Shown here: positions 1 through 8,357 of the stretch, in pieces
How the letters are laid out: each line of letters opens with the position of its first letter
Numbering within the stretch: position 1 is the stretch's first letter
Notes under the pieces: model-generated
What the model saw: only the letters and a program-made list of their open reading frames with translations
Told to the model about the DNA's origin: nothing
Databases searched by the model: none
Assembly (NCBI GenBank): GCA_947258815.1
Contig: CAMYJW010000004.1
Span: 1-51,346, forward strand
DNA from: an uncultured Sphingomonadaceae bacterium
GTDB taxonomy: Bacteria; Pseudomonadota; Alphaproteobacteria; Sphingomonadales; Sphingomonadaceae
Reading direction: 5' to 3'
Length of the DNA: 51,346 nt
Position numbers and translations under genes: made by a program

Positions 1-39
1 AGACTTGGCCAAATCGATACCGATAGTAATAACATCCAT
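1..39 (-). CDS. IS110-family transposase, N-terminal codons only (cut by window edge)
   Basis: Read leftward from the ATG at 39, the 13 visible codons give MDVITIGIDLAKS. This matches the conserved start of IS110/IS1111 DEDD transposases, in which the Asp of GIDLAK is a RuvC-like catalytic residue. The rest lies outside the window, so integrity cannot be judged. Only the short conserved start supports the call. Confidence 0.7.
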   Translation of the reverse strand, partial: MDVITIGIDLAKS

Positions 40-274
40 GTGGGCGGCTCCTTCTTTCTGCCGGTCTACAACAGCACTAGCATGGCACATCGCGATGCCG
101 TGGGTGGAGCCGTCCACACCATCAGTCTAACCACAACTCGCCTCCGATAACCGAGCGGGACGAAAGGGGACGGCGTGGTCGCTCGCCACGCACGCGCAAG
201 CGTCCATGGTGAGGAATGGCTTCGCGTTCCGGCGTACGGTCGCAGCGGTAAGCCTTCGAGACCACCGCTGCACC

Positions 275-514
275 TTATCCCAACGGCAGACCATCGGGAT
301 AGGTCTCGGCGAACGGGCGCATTCGACTATCCGGTTCCATCGTGAGCCGCTCGAACCACGCCGTGCCGCCCTGCCCGTGCTGCTCAACCAGCGCCAGCCA
401 TGGTTCCGGCTTGTCGAACCGCTCATGCAGCATGCGATGGCAGCGGCGGCACAGGTGATAGACATCGAGCGGATTGCCGTAGTCCTCACTGTGTAGCCAA
501 ACGGTATGATTGCA
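275..514 (-). pseudogene. HNH/zinc-ribbon-like protein, C-terminal fragment
   Basis: Reading leftward from 514 gives a continuous frame that stops at 275. It contains C-N-H, then H-S-E-D-Y, N-P-L-D-V-Y, C-R-R-C-H and R-M-L-H, followed by E-P-W-L-A-L. The paired Cys/His motifs resemble small HNH or zinc-ribbon hypothetical proteins. There is no start codon: at about 505-514 the frame runs into an unrelated fragment, so the 5' part is missing. The function is inferred from the Cys/His pattern only. Confidence 0.5.
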
Positions 515-681
515 CCAAACCCCGGTTCAATCTGGGTAATCGGGATTGTCTCGGGTCGTTCGTGGATCAAGGCCTGAAGCCAGGTCTCGCCATACTCCCC
601 CTGCCCCAGACTTATGCGTTTTAAACTTGAGACGCCCAGGGCGTCGTCGAACAGCAGCGGATGTCCTCTTGCCTTTTCCAT
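505..681 (-). pseudogene. N-terminal fragment of a nuclease-like hypothetical protein
   Basis: From the ATG at 681 a leftward frame encodes about 59 residues including L-G-Q-G-E-Y, W-L-Q-A-L-I-H and I-E-P-G-F-G. From memory, this resembles the opening of a widespread hypothetical family whose later part carries a PD-(D/E)XK-like site. That later part is absent: after I-E-P-G-F-G the frame enters the HNH-like fragment in a different frame. It is therefore a broken gene at a recombination junction. The family name is uncertain. Confidence 0.4.
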
Positions 682-778
682 GACCTGTTTCTGTGCTCGA
701 AGGTGCCGGCGCAGTCCAGTAGAAATGAGACTTATAAGTCGTGGGCTAATCAGTCGCTCTCGCTGATCCTCGTTTGCG

Positions 779-1015
779 ATGGACATTCGCGAGCGCATTG
801 GCTGGAACCTGCGGCGGCTGCGCAAGGAGCGCGCCATCACCCAGGAGGACTTTGCCACCGACAGTGGGTTTGACCGTGGCTATATCAGCGGTGTAGAACG
901 CGGAGTACGCAATCCTTCCGCCTTGGTGATCGAGAGACTCGCCATCGCACTCAAGGTCGATGTGAGCGAACTGGTCGATCGCGAAAAGGCCAAGCAGTTC
1001 GCGAGCCGGCGTTAA
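779..1015 (+). CDS. XRE-family helix-turn-helix regulator
   Basis: This 78-residue protein is almost entirely a Cro/C1-type HTH domain. R-I-G-W-N-L-R-R-L-R-K starts helix 1, T-Q-E-D-F-A leads into the recognition region, and G-Y-I-S-G-V-E-R-G-V-R-N-P is the classic XRE turn. It ends shortly after L-K-V-D-V-S-E-L-V. It is complete and probably a cytoplasmic DNA-binding repressor. It stands alone among mobile-element remnants, so it more likely belongs to an integrated element than to the catabolic genes. Confidence 0.85.
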   Translation: MDIRERIGWNLRRLRKERAITQEDFATDSGFDRGYISGVERGVRNPSALVIERLAIALKVDVSELVDREKAKQFASRR

Positions 1016-1287
1016 AGCCGATTTCACATAACGTCTGTTCACCTTTAGGATTTTGTTGTCTGCCGGTCACACAGGCCGGTTCTGTCATGTGTGGACGGCT
1101 CCTGTTGTGCAAGGATTGATGTTGGGTGATTGTTGATCATTGTGGGGTGCGGTCATGTGTCCGGCCTATTTGTGTGGTGCATTGACCACTGGCCTTGATG
1201 AAGTCCGCTTGCCGGGTTCCAATCAGTCTATCGAGCTACGACGCCCTGACTGGACTTATAACGGTTTTTTGCCGATCACCTATCTCA
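1016..1287. other. Intergenic segment in the mobile-element flank
   Basis: No coding frame was recognised here. The 9-base word GTCATGTGT occurs twice in direct orientation, at 1084-1092 and 1152-1160. The segment lies between the XRE gene and the truncated IS6-type transposase and is probably residual IS or target DNA. Confidence 0.35.
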
Positions 1288-1605
1288 CTATGCCACCTTG
1301 GCTTCGAACGCGAGGGGGCTGATCTCGCCGTTCATCTCAACGTACATCTCGTCAAGGTGCCAACGCCAGTGACGAAATCCGCGCATGTGGTTCACACGCC
1401 GTCGCCGGATTTCAGCGGCAAACATAGGCCCGAACCGATTCCACCAAAAGCGCACCGTCTCGTGACAAATGTCGATCCCGCGCTCGGAAAGCAGATCTTC
1501 AACATTACGCAAGGACAGTGGGTAGCGAATGTACAGCATTACCGCCGCACGGATGACTTCCGGCGACGAGTTGAAACACCGGAACGGATTGATAGCTTGC
1601 CCCAT
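1288..1605 (-). pseudogene. IS6-family transposase, N-terminal part (truncated)
   Basis: The 105-residue leftward frame begins M-G-Q-A-I-N-P-F and contains N-S-S-P-E-V-I, the N-terminal HTH region of IS6-family transposases, then D-I-C-H-E-T-V-R-F-W-W and W-R-W-H-L-D-E. The last holds the first Asp of the DDE triad. The frame stops soon after, so the rest of the catalytic domain is lost and the protein cannot transpose. It lies directly downstream of a second IS6-type fragment that encodes a later part of the protein. Confidence 0.8.
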
Positions 1606-1784
1606 AGATCTTTCAGCGACTGTTCAAAAAACTGACGGGCTGCTGCCTCATCACACGCTTCCGTAGCATAAAAGTTCAAAAGTTCGCCGGCTTCATCCAC
1701 CGCCTTCCAGAGATAGCGCGGCTGCCCATTTATCTTCACGCGCTCCATTTCAAGCCGCCAGATAGGAACTGATGCTTTGCCCAT
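1606..1784 (-). pseudogene. IS6-family transposase, middle fragment
   Basis: The leftward frame from about 1784 contains R-V-K-I-N-G-Q, Y-L-W-K-A-V-D and A-A-A-R-Q-F-F, which fit the part of an IS6 transposase following the first catalytic Asp. The expected W-x-L-D-E motif is altered to W-R-L-E-M-E. At about 1610 the frame abuts the start of the N-terminal piece (1605-1288), so the two pieces are in permuted order. It is a remnant with no function expected. Confidence 0.6.
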
Positions 1785-2017
1785 ATCTTCATCTAGTGGT
1801 CTACAACCAGCTAAGCAATTTTAGTCTGACAATGCCCCCCTCGCCGACCACTGCAGCTCATCACCCCGGCGGCAGGCCTTTCTTCGCGGCGCCCCACGAG
1901 CCGCGTTACGCAGCCCATTGCTTCGACCACGCTGATGCGTAACAAAACGGTCCAGTTCCAATCCCGGTTGGCGAAAACTGGGGATCAAGTCAGATAGCTA
2001 GGTACAGGTAATTCTTG
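1785..2017. other. Spacer between IS remnants and first catabolic gene
   Basis: No gene was recognised in this segment. It probably contains remnant IS or target sequence and whatever promoter serves the SDR gene starting at 2018. No clear terminal inverted repeat or promoter was identified by eye. Confidence 0.3.
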
Positions 2018-2869
2018 ATGAGCACGAACGATACAAGACCCAAAATGTGGATGATAACGGGCGCATCTTCCGGCATTGGCCATTCGCTGGCCGAGAGAGT
2101 TCTTGGGCGCGGAGACCGTGCGCTCTTGATTGCCCGAAACGTCTCGGCACTTGATAAGATTGTTGCCCTCCATCCAGACCGCGCGGCATCCTTGTCCCTC
2201 GATCTCTCGGATACTGCAACAGTCAGCAAGTCGCTTGCCCGATATCTGATGGACCTCGGCCCCATAGACGTGCTTGTGAACAATGCTGGCCACATGCTGC
2301 TGGGCGGAGTTGAGGAAGCCTCTGAAACGCAGATTCGGGATATCTTCGAGATCAACTTCTTCGCCGCGATCTCCATGATGAAAGCCGTGCTGCCGGGGAT
2401 GAGGGCGCGCCGTAGCGGGCATGTTATAAACGTAACCTCGGCCGCCGCCTACTCGGGGGGGCCGGGCACACCCTACTACGCTGCGACGAAGTCTGCACTG
2501 ACTGCCGTTTCTGAATCCCTGCATGCCGAAGCAGCCCATCTTGGGATTAAGGTAACGCTGGTTGAACCGGGTTCGCACCGGACAGCTATTCGGCACAATT
2601 GGAAAATTGCACAACCGATTGAAGACTATGCAGAATCAGTGGCCGCGATCCACGCTATCTTCATGGCAGGAGCGGGTAGTGAGCCGGGCGATCCCGATCT
2701 GGCAGCTGATGCGATCCTGTGCGTCGCGGATGCGACCGAACCACCGCTGCACTTGCCGCTTGGCCAGGACGCGGTTGATCGCGCCAAGACCAAAATCGCG
2801 TCCCTTGAACGAGAATTCTCAGACTGGCACGAGGTTATCCTGTCGACGCGCTTTGCAAGGCCTGATTGA
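2018..2869 (+). CDS. Short-chain dehydrogenase/reductase (SDR)
   Basis: A 283-residue classical SDR, expected to oxidise or reduce an alcohol/ketone with NAD(P) in the cytoplasm. Visible motifs are the cofactor loop TGASSGIG at 14-21, N-N-A-G at 88-91, and the catalytic Y154-x3-K158. The later V-E-P-G-S-H-R-T region and the length slightly above the usual 250 resemble the extended-tail SDRs of the 14738-13893 gene. ATG at 2018 is chosen; a TTG at 2015 is directly in front. It converges with the SnoaL gene at 3323-2877 with only 7 bases between. The substrate is unknown. Confidence 0.9.
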   Translation: MSTNDTRPKMWMITGASSGIGHSLAERVLGRGDRALLIARNVSALDKIVALHPDRAASLSLDLSDTATVSKSLARYLMDLGPIDVLVNNAGHMLLGGVEEASETQIRDIFEINFFAAISMMKAVLPGMRARRSGHVINVTSAAAYSGGPGTPYYAATKSALTAVSESLHAEAAHLGIKVTLVEPGSHRTAIRHNWKIAQPIEDYAESVAAIHAIFMAGAGSEPGDPDLAADAILCVADATEPPLHLPLGQDAVDRAKTKIASLEREFSDWHEVILSTRFARPD

Positions 2870-2876
2870 CAGATCT

Positions 2877-3323
2877 TCAGCCTTGGCTCTTGGGCAGCGG
2901 CTGCTCACGGAAAGGAAACTCGATCTGGCGCCGCTCAATTAGCCAATTGCCGTCAACTTGCCGGTAGCGATCAAAATATCGGACAGGTTCTGATTGGGTA
3001 GAACCGTCCACCAAAGTATCGGAATGGGTCGTGACGATTCCAGAGGCTCGTCCCGGCTCCAGCGCGTCAAAATCAACCAATACATTGTGAACGGCATGAA
3101 AAGTTGGGCTGCTCGTTGCGAGGAAGTTTCGCATGTAGGCGACGATCTCACTACGACCGCTTACCGACGACCCAGCCAAGTTGCCATGGAACAATTGTGC
3201 ATCTTCTACGAAAATGGCGTCGAGAGCCTCATAGTCCCTTTGATCCACGGCCAGCGCGTAACGACAGCAGAGCGAGAATATGCTGCTCTCGGCTCTCAAA
3301 CGCGCGGTCTCCAAGTCTGTCAC
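2877..3323 (-). CDS. SnoaL/NTF2-like protein (BaiE-type dehydratase-like)
   Basis: A 148-residue single-domain protein of the SnoaL_4/NTF2-like cone fold, which includes dehydratases, isomerases and cyclases. Near the N-terminus R-Y-A-L-A-V-D gives Y22 and D27, followed by H76/H79. This Tyr-x4-Asp...His spacing recalls the active site of bile-acid 7-alpha-dehydratase BaiE. It is the last gene of the leftward operon, 111 bases behind a Rieske oxygenase. Rieske beta subunits share this fold, but the sequence looks like SnoaL rather than a beta subunit. A hydratase/dehydratase role is inferred. Confidence 0.8.
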   Translation of the reverse strand: MTDLETARLRAESSIFSLCCRYALAVDQRDYEALDAIFVEDAQLFHGNLAGSSVSGRSEIVAYMRNFLATSSPTFHAVHNVLVDFDALEPGRASGIVTTHSDTLVDGSTQSEPVRYFDRYRQVDGNWLIERRQIEFPFREQPLPKSQG

Positions 3324-3434
3324 AATAATCTATCCCGCAAGACCCAGACACGCCGAAACAAACCGCGCCTTCTTATTCTTCTTCACTGTCCCATACTGGT
3401 GCCGCGAGCGAAATTCACGAAACTGCCAATGTGA

Positions 3435-4460
3435 TCATTCTCTTTCTACAGCATTGCGTATGCGGCGTTGGTTTTCGATCAACGCTGCCTCCAAGGTCGC
3501 ATGCATCGGCCCTGGCCTGTATGCTCCGGAAATGTAACTGGGCATCACGCTCTCACACAGGGTGGCATCCTGCAGGAAGATATCGATCGTCGCATCCACT
3601 GCCTTGCGGCACAAGTCAGGAGCTCCAGCCTGGGCATCGTCGAACCAAAAGTTGTGAAATGCTTCAAACTTTGTAGCCGACAGTGGATTGATGCGGACGG
3701 TCTTCATGCCGCCTTCAAAAAGCACAAGCGTCCAGTTCGGCCAGCATTGCAGCCATTTGCCACCGTAATATGCGCCTTCAGCTCCTTCTTCCGATCCAGT
3801 AGTCATTCGGATCAATCCATTCATCGCCTCAGCGGCATAATCCAGGATACCGATATTCTTGTCAGAGGGATGTATTTGGGGAGTATGCCAAATCTCATTG
3901 TATTGATCAAAATAGCACTTCCAGTTTGCATCAATAACCAGATGTCGGCTTTCCGTGTGCGTATAGTCTGAGATAGGCGTACTGCCGACCTGCGAAACTG
4001 CATCGCCGAGCTGATCCAACAATTCTTCAACCGGCGCAATCGCGACAAAAGCCAGACCATTCCATTCCTCAACCGAAATCTCGTCGAGCTGCATCGCAGC
4101 AAGTTCCGGCGGCACCGGTTGCCCGAACCAGTCTCCGGCCATCTCGAAATTCCCGTCATCGCCGAACTTAGCCGCGTGGTACGGGCAAACGATCTCGCTG
4201 CAATTACCAGCTTCTTCCTTGAACAGCGGGCTTCCTCTATGTGGGCACACATTTATGAACGCACGCAACTTTCCATCCTGCCCACGGATTATGAAGATCG
4301 GGATTCCGGCAATATTTGTAGCAATGAAATCGCCATTTCGGCATAATTTATTTGCACCGCCCATCAATTGCCATGACGTTCTGAATATGGACGATTTTTC
4401 TTTGTGAAACCAATCGGGCGATGAATATTCAAATCCAGACATGTTTAAATGCAGAGCCAT
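3435..4460 (-). CDS. Rieske non-heme iron oxygenase, catalytic subunit (CntA/GbcA-like)
   Basis: A 341-residue oxygenase component that would insert oxygen using electrons from a reductase/ferredoxin. The Rieske [2Fe-2S] ligands are C72-x-H74 and C92-x2-H95. The mononuclear iron site is N179...E189-x2-H192-x4-H197, with a likely Asp298. The bridging residue is Glu where naphthalene-type enzymes have Asp, as in carnitine and glycine-betaine oxygenases. AAGGTGAA lies six bases before the ATG at 4460 and supports that start. No beta subunit or reductase is nearby. It is a paralogue of the gene at 45156-44128, with matching P-N-W-T-L and surrounding residues. Confidence 0.9.
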   Translation of the reverse strand: MALHLNMSGFEYSSPDWFHKEKSSIFRTSWQLMGGANKLCRNGDFIATNIAGIPIFIIRGQDGKLRAFINVCPHRGSPLFKEEAGNCSEIVCPYHAAKFGDDGNFEMAGDWFGQPVPPELAAMQLDEISVEEWNGLAFVAIAPVEELLDQLGDAVSQVGSTPISDYTHTESRHLVIDANWKCYFDQYNEIWHTPQIHPSDKNIGILDYAAEAMNGLIRMTTGSEEGAEGAYYGGKWLQCWPNWTLVLFEGGMKTVRINPLSATKFEAFHNFWFDDAQAGAPDLCRKAVDATIDIFLQDATLCESVMPSYISGAYRPGPMHATLEAALIENQRRIRNAVERE

Positions 4461-4535
4461 GCTATATTCACCTTACAGTATGCGTCCTCGTACTCTTATA
4501 TATCCTCGCTCAAGATGAATGTATTAATTATAACT

Positions 4536-5714
4536 CTAACATATGCCGACACCCCTAAGAGCATTGATTGTATCTTCAGATCGTCCAATTTCTTTCAGGA
4601 TACTGTGCGTATCCTCTCCGTAGCGGGGGATATTTCTTATCCCGACAGAGGGAGTTTCCGACAATGTGAACGGAACCCCAACATGTTTAACGGTTCCGAC
4701 AGGCTCGTAATCATGTTCGATTATCATCTTGCGATGTAGCATTTGCTCATCTTCAAAGACTTCTTCCAGGGATTTAACCGGACTGATTCCCAAATCATGT
4801 TCGCGATTGAATGCATCCCATTCATCTCGCGTGCGGGTAAGGAAAATCTCCTGAAAACGAGCGAAGGCAGCCTTGCGGCTTTCCTCATCTTCGACAAATT
4901 GCTTATCAGCAAGATCAGGGCATCCCAGCTCCTCACAAGCACGACGGTAAAGCCACGGCTCAGGAATGCTGACGCCGACATGCAAACCGTCCTTGGTCTC
5001 ATAAACCGCTTGTTCGGGCACAACATTGTATGCTGGCGATGTTGTTGAGAAGAAGTTCGCATGTTCCGGCAATTGCTGGGCATAGGCATGATATCCCAGA
5101 AGCGGGAGCAGGCCCGCAGTCATCGACACGTCGATATGCTGCCCCTTGCCGGTATTGTTGCGGTGAATGATGGCCATCAATATCCCCACAACCGCATTGA
5201 GGCTGCCGCCCACCAGATCGCCGAGGAAAGCCGAATGCATGTGTGGTGGGCCTTCGAAAAATCGATTGCGCTCCATCACACCGCTTAATGCCTGATAGTT
5301 TGGCTCGTGATTGACAAGTTGCGAATAGGGCCCGTCCTGGCCGAAACCTGAAATCGAGCAATAGACGAGTTTGGGGTTTAGCTTCGACAAGGTTTCATAA
5401 TCGACGCCTAAACGCTTTGCCGTGCCGGGCTTGAACGCTTCAAGAACCACATCAGCACCGTCGACCAGTTCATTGAAAATTTCCAACCCTTCAGGGGATT
5501 TAAGGTTCAGTGTTAGGCTGCGTTTATTGCGTTGATGCCAAACCCAGCGAGGATGCGCATCGTCATTGAGCATCTTGAAATCGCCTTTTCGGGCGGCAAC
5601 TACCTGCTCGATCCCGATGACTTCCGCTCCAAAATCAGCAAGCATCATCGTGGCGCACCGACCCGGAGCATAGGCCGAGAGGTCGAGCACTTTAATACCT
5701 TCGAGCGCATTCAT
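4536..5714 (-). CDS. CaiB/BaiF-family (class III) CoA-transferase
   Basis: A 392-residue protein of the usual length for one class III CoA-transferase, which moves CoA between carboxylic acids through an aspartyl-CoA intermediate. It opens L-E-G-I-K-V-L-D-L-S; the expected catalytic Asp is D166 in F-L-G-D-L-V-G-G, and G-K-G-Q-H-I-D-V-S follows. It sits between a double-length homologue (upstream) and a Rieske oxygenase (downstream) in the leftward operon. Activation of a pathway acid or recycling of CoA from a product is the likely role. The acid substrate is not known. Confidence 0.92.
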   Translation of the reverse strand: MNALEGIKVLDLSAYAPGRCATMMLADFGAEVIGIEQVVAARKGDFKMLNDDAHPRWVWHQRNKRSLTLNLKSPEGLEIFNELVDGADVVLEAFKPGTAKRLGVDYETLSKLNPKLVYCSISGFGQDGPYSQLVNHEPNYQALSGVMERNRFFEGPPHMHSAFLGDLVGGSLNAVVGILMAIIHRNNTGKGQHIDVSMTAGLLPLLGYHAYAQQLPEHANFFSTTSPAYNVVPEQAVYETKDGLHVGVSIPEPWLYRRACEELGCPDLADKQFVEDEESRKAAFARFQEIFLTRTRDEWDAFNREHDLGISPVKSLEEVFEDEQMLHRKMIIEHDYEPVGTVKHVGVPFTLSETPSVGIRNIPRYGEDTHSILKEIGRSEDTINALRGVGIC

Positions 5715-5783
5715 TGCGATACCATCCCCTTCAAGTTCTCAACCGTTGCAGACGCTGAATCCGGCAATCCCGGCGCACCGCCG

Positions 5784-8000
5784 CTATTTCACCACCTTGT
5801 TGTCGATAAGCCCCTGCAAACTGGCGGCATCGACGCCGATCTCCGATAGAATTTCCTGATTATGTTCGCCCAGTTCAGGAGACATTTCGGGTGGGACAAG
5901 GCTGGATTCCGACAGCGAAAAAAGTCGCCCGATCTGCGATACATATCCGTAATGGGGATTGCGCGCCTTCTCTACGATGCCAACCTCAAGCAGGCTGGCA
6001 TCGGTCAATGTCCGCGCTTCCATTTCACGCTCGCAGCGGGCGGCCCAGACACCATTTTCAGCCAGCGCAGCCAGCAATGGTTCTAGATCACGAGTAGCCA
6101 TGGCAGCGGCGATTAGATCGTGGTCCTTGTCCGTCCAATTCCGCCAGTCGTCTGACAGAACGGATAGTCCCAGAACGTCTCCAAGGGCCCTGGCCGCCGC
6201 CTCGCAGCGAACCGCTATCGCCAGCCAGCCGCCCTTTGCCTGATATAGACATTCGGCAGGGTGCACGCCGGTCTGGTGCGAATTGAGCACCTCACAACCA
6301 GAAAAAGCCCCATCGGGGCGCTGAATTGTATCGGATTGCAGGAAAAAAGCGGCATCCAGCAAAGATGCCTCCACCAGGGCACCACGGCCATTTCCTTGCC
6401 TATGAACCAGCGCGGCGAGCACCCCGATCGCACCCAGCATACCCCCGGCATAATCGGCAAGGAAGGTGCGATTCCAGATTGGCTGGTTGCCCGTTCCTCC
6501 GGCCCGTACTTCAAACCCGCACATCGCCTGGAGGACCAGATCGAATGCCCCTTCCTTGCTTCGTGGCCCGGTCTGGCCAAAAGCAGGTGTTTCCAGAATG
6601 ATCATACGAGGATGACGGGCGATCAGGGTCGCACCATCGATGCCCAGCTTTGCGGCAACTCCGGTCCGGAAATTTGTACAAACCACATCGGCAGTCGCAC
6701 ATATCCGATCGACCAGTTCTTTGCCTTCAGCCTTCTTCATGTCCAGTGCCAGCGACTTCTTGCCTCGGTTTGCAGCCATGAAGGCACGCGGCAAGTTCCG
6801 GGCTGGATCGCCACGCAGCGGTTCGACCTTGACAACCTCTGCCCCCAACTTGCGCAAGATCATTGACGACACGGGGCCTGCCGTAAAGGCACCAAAATCA
6901 ACGATACGGATGCCCGCCAGGGGAAGGTCCGAATTGGCTTCCGCCTTGGGTGCCGCGGCCTTGCCCGGAATGGCTTGCCGGATCGTGCGGCCGACAAATC
7001 GCGTACCGTCCGGCGCGGTGTCCACGATTCCCAAATGGATGACCTGCGGGTCTCGCCATGCCACGCCCGGCTCGTGGACCTTGGCTGCCGCAACGCCCTC
7101 GCGCGTCAGTGCGGCGACGAGCTCATCGCGATCCCAGTCCTTTGCGTACTGTTTCAGCAGCTCTGTGTTGCCGTAGAATTGTTCGGGCGGATCGTTGAGA
7201 TTTGGCGCGCCGGAATCGCCGAGCTTAACACACGGGTCGTCAATACCAAGCACTTGATATGTAGCATATTTTGCATTGTTGGAGCCGAAAACTATGTGAA
7301 TATACTCACCCTTTCGGCACGGCAGGATTAGCGGGCGCGGATCCATCGGCGTAGTGAACTGAAAGTTCGGTTCCGGCTTCTCTGCCAGATTCCATGTCGT
7401 CACCCATGCCAGCGCGCCCTGGTAGAGAGATGTTTCCACCACTTGCCCTGCGGCGCCAAGCCCCCGCGCGTAAAGGGCGGCCAAAACACCTATCACGCCT
7501 TGCAATGCCGCGCCGAACTGGGCGGGCTGGAAGGTCATAAGGTTTGGCCGGTCCAGATAATGCTCGTAAACCAGCCCGGACCTCGCCTGTACCAAAATTT
7601 CTACAGCTCTGGAAGGATCGTCAACGCTTGCCGGAAAGCCCCTAACATCAAGCACAATGGCATTCGGCAAGGCAGTGATGACCTCACGCGCTTCATCGTC
7701 ATTTCTGGTGACGCCCGGAAAATCTTCACCACCAATGATGCAGACATCAATGTTGTCAACCTTGCGTATTCCGTCTCGGACGTCATCAGCCGGGAACGGA
7801 TTGGCTCGCAAATATTTCAATGCGGGATAATGCCGAACCACCGGTTCATGGTCAGGCAGATCGAGGGAAATGACGTCGGCTCCAAGATCGCCCAGCAGCT
7901 TGGCCGCCACTGCAGCGACAAAGCCAGTGCCAGCATTCAGGACCCTGATTCCATTCAATAGCCGGTCGGCTCTCGAAGTATCATGCAGGACAGATGGCAA
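5784..8000 (-). CDS. Double-domain CaiB/BaiF CoA-transferase with degenerate N-terminal half
   Basis: This 738-residue protein is two class III CoA-transferase domains in tandem: about 14-345 (G-I-R-V-L-N-A-G start) and about 360-735 (L-A-G-I-R-I-V-D-F-G start), joined by an Ala/Lys-rich linker near 346-358. The C-terminal half has the catalytic Asp at D516 in L-A-D-Y-A-G-G. In the N-terminal half the aligned position is Q161 (P-A-Q-F-G-A-A), and the first domain is also shortened. Class III enzymes are normally interlocked homodimers, so the fusion may mimic a dimer with one active site. It is cotranscribed with the single-domain enzyme. Confidence 0.92.
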   Translation of the reverse strand: MPSVLHDTSRADRLLNGIRVLNAGTGFVAAVAAKLLGDLGADVISLDLPDHEPVVRHYPALKYLRANPFPADDVRDGIRKVDNIDVCIIGGEDFPGVTRNDDEAREVITALPNAIVLDVRGFPASVDDPSRAVEILVQARSGLVYEHYLDRPNLMTFQPAQFGAALQGVIGVLAALYARGLGAAGQVVETSLYQGALAWVTTWNLAEKPEPNFQFTTPMDPRPLILPCRKGEYIHIVFGSNNAKYATYQVLGIDDPCVKLGDSGAPNLNDPPEQFYGNTELLKQYAKDWDRDELVAALTREGVAAAKVHEPGVAWRDPQVIHLGIVDTAPDGTRFVGRTIRQAIPGKAAAPKAEANSDLPLAGIRIVDFGAFTAGPVSSMILRKLGAEVVKVEPLRGDPARNLPRAFMAANRGKKSLALDMKKAEGKELVDRICATADVVCTNFRTGVAAKLGIDGATLIARHPRMIILETPAFGQTGPRSKEGAFDLVLQAMCGFEVRAGGTGNQPIWNRTFLADYAGGMLGAIGVLAALVHRQGNGRGALVEASLLDAAFFLQSDTIQRPDGAFSGCEVLNSHQTGVHPAECLYQAKGGWLAIAVRCEAAARALGDVLGLSVLSDDWRNWTDKDHDLIAAAMATRDLEPLLAALAENGVWAARCEREMEARTLTDASLLEVGIVEKARNPHYGYVSQIGRLFSLSESSLVPPEMSPELGEHNQEILSEIGVDAASLQGLIDNKVVK

Positions 8001-8156
8001 TATTCTCTCTCTCGTTTAAAGATCGAATGGAGGAAGTAGCGTCGATCAATTCAAACCACCAATCGCTGCCAGACTATGCTTTCCTCTAATGCGCTACATT
8101 TGCACCCCGACATGTTGCGCAGAACGAATGGATCTGCCCATACTCGACCATAGAAA

Positions 8157-8348
8157 CTATTCCGTCGAGATGACTTTACCTGGGCAGAGCTCCATCGCCT
8201 CTGCGACTGCATCGGCAAGATCATCCGAAGGATTCGGATCGAGAACGATGACCAGACCCTCATCATCATCCTGGGTAAACACCGCCGGTGCTGACATGAC
8301 GCAATTGCCTGCACCAATACACTTCTCACGATTTATGATGATACGCAT
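8157..8348 (-). CDS. [3Fe-4S] ferredoxin for a P450
   Basis: A 63-residue ferredoxin. Ligands C10-x5-C16 and C55-P fit a [3Fe-4S] cluster, with Ala13 where a [4Fe-4S] protein would have another Cys. Such ferredoxins deliver electrons to bacterial CYPs. It starts 9 bases after the stop of the P450 gene (9557-8358) on the same strand, so that P450 is its expected partner. No ferredoxin reductase gene is present in the window. A 156-base gap separates it from the fused CoA-transferase downstream. Confidence 0.93.
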   Translation of the reverse strand: MRIIINREKCIGAGNCVMSAPAVFTQDDDEGLVIVLDPNPSDDLADAVAEAMELCPGKVISTE

Positions 8349-8357
8349 AAGCAGATC

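Noticed and set aside
127..858. A single 243-codon leftward gene
   Set aside because: Only the middle part (681-505) resembles a protein; the rest is a shadow of the XRE gene and of the HNH-like fragment in another frame.
2877..3323. Beta subunit of the neighbouring Rieske oxygenase
   Set aside because: The fold is shared, but the length and the Tyr-x4-Asp/His pattern fit SnoaL_4 dehydratase-like proteins better, and a bridging-Glu oxygenase of this type does not usually need a beta subunit.
8051..8329. 92-codon leftward ORF over the ferredoxin gene
   Set aside because: It lies in another frame of the same strand across the ferredoxin, which has clear cluster ligands; a shadow frame.
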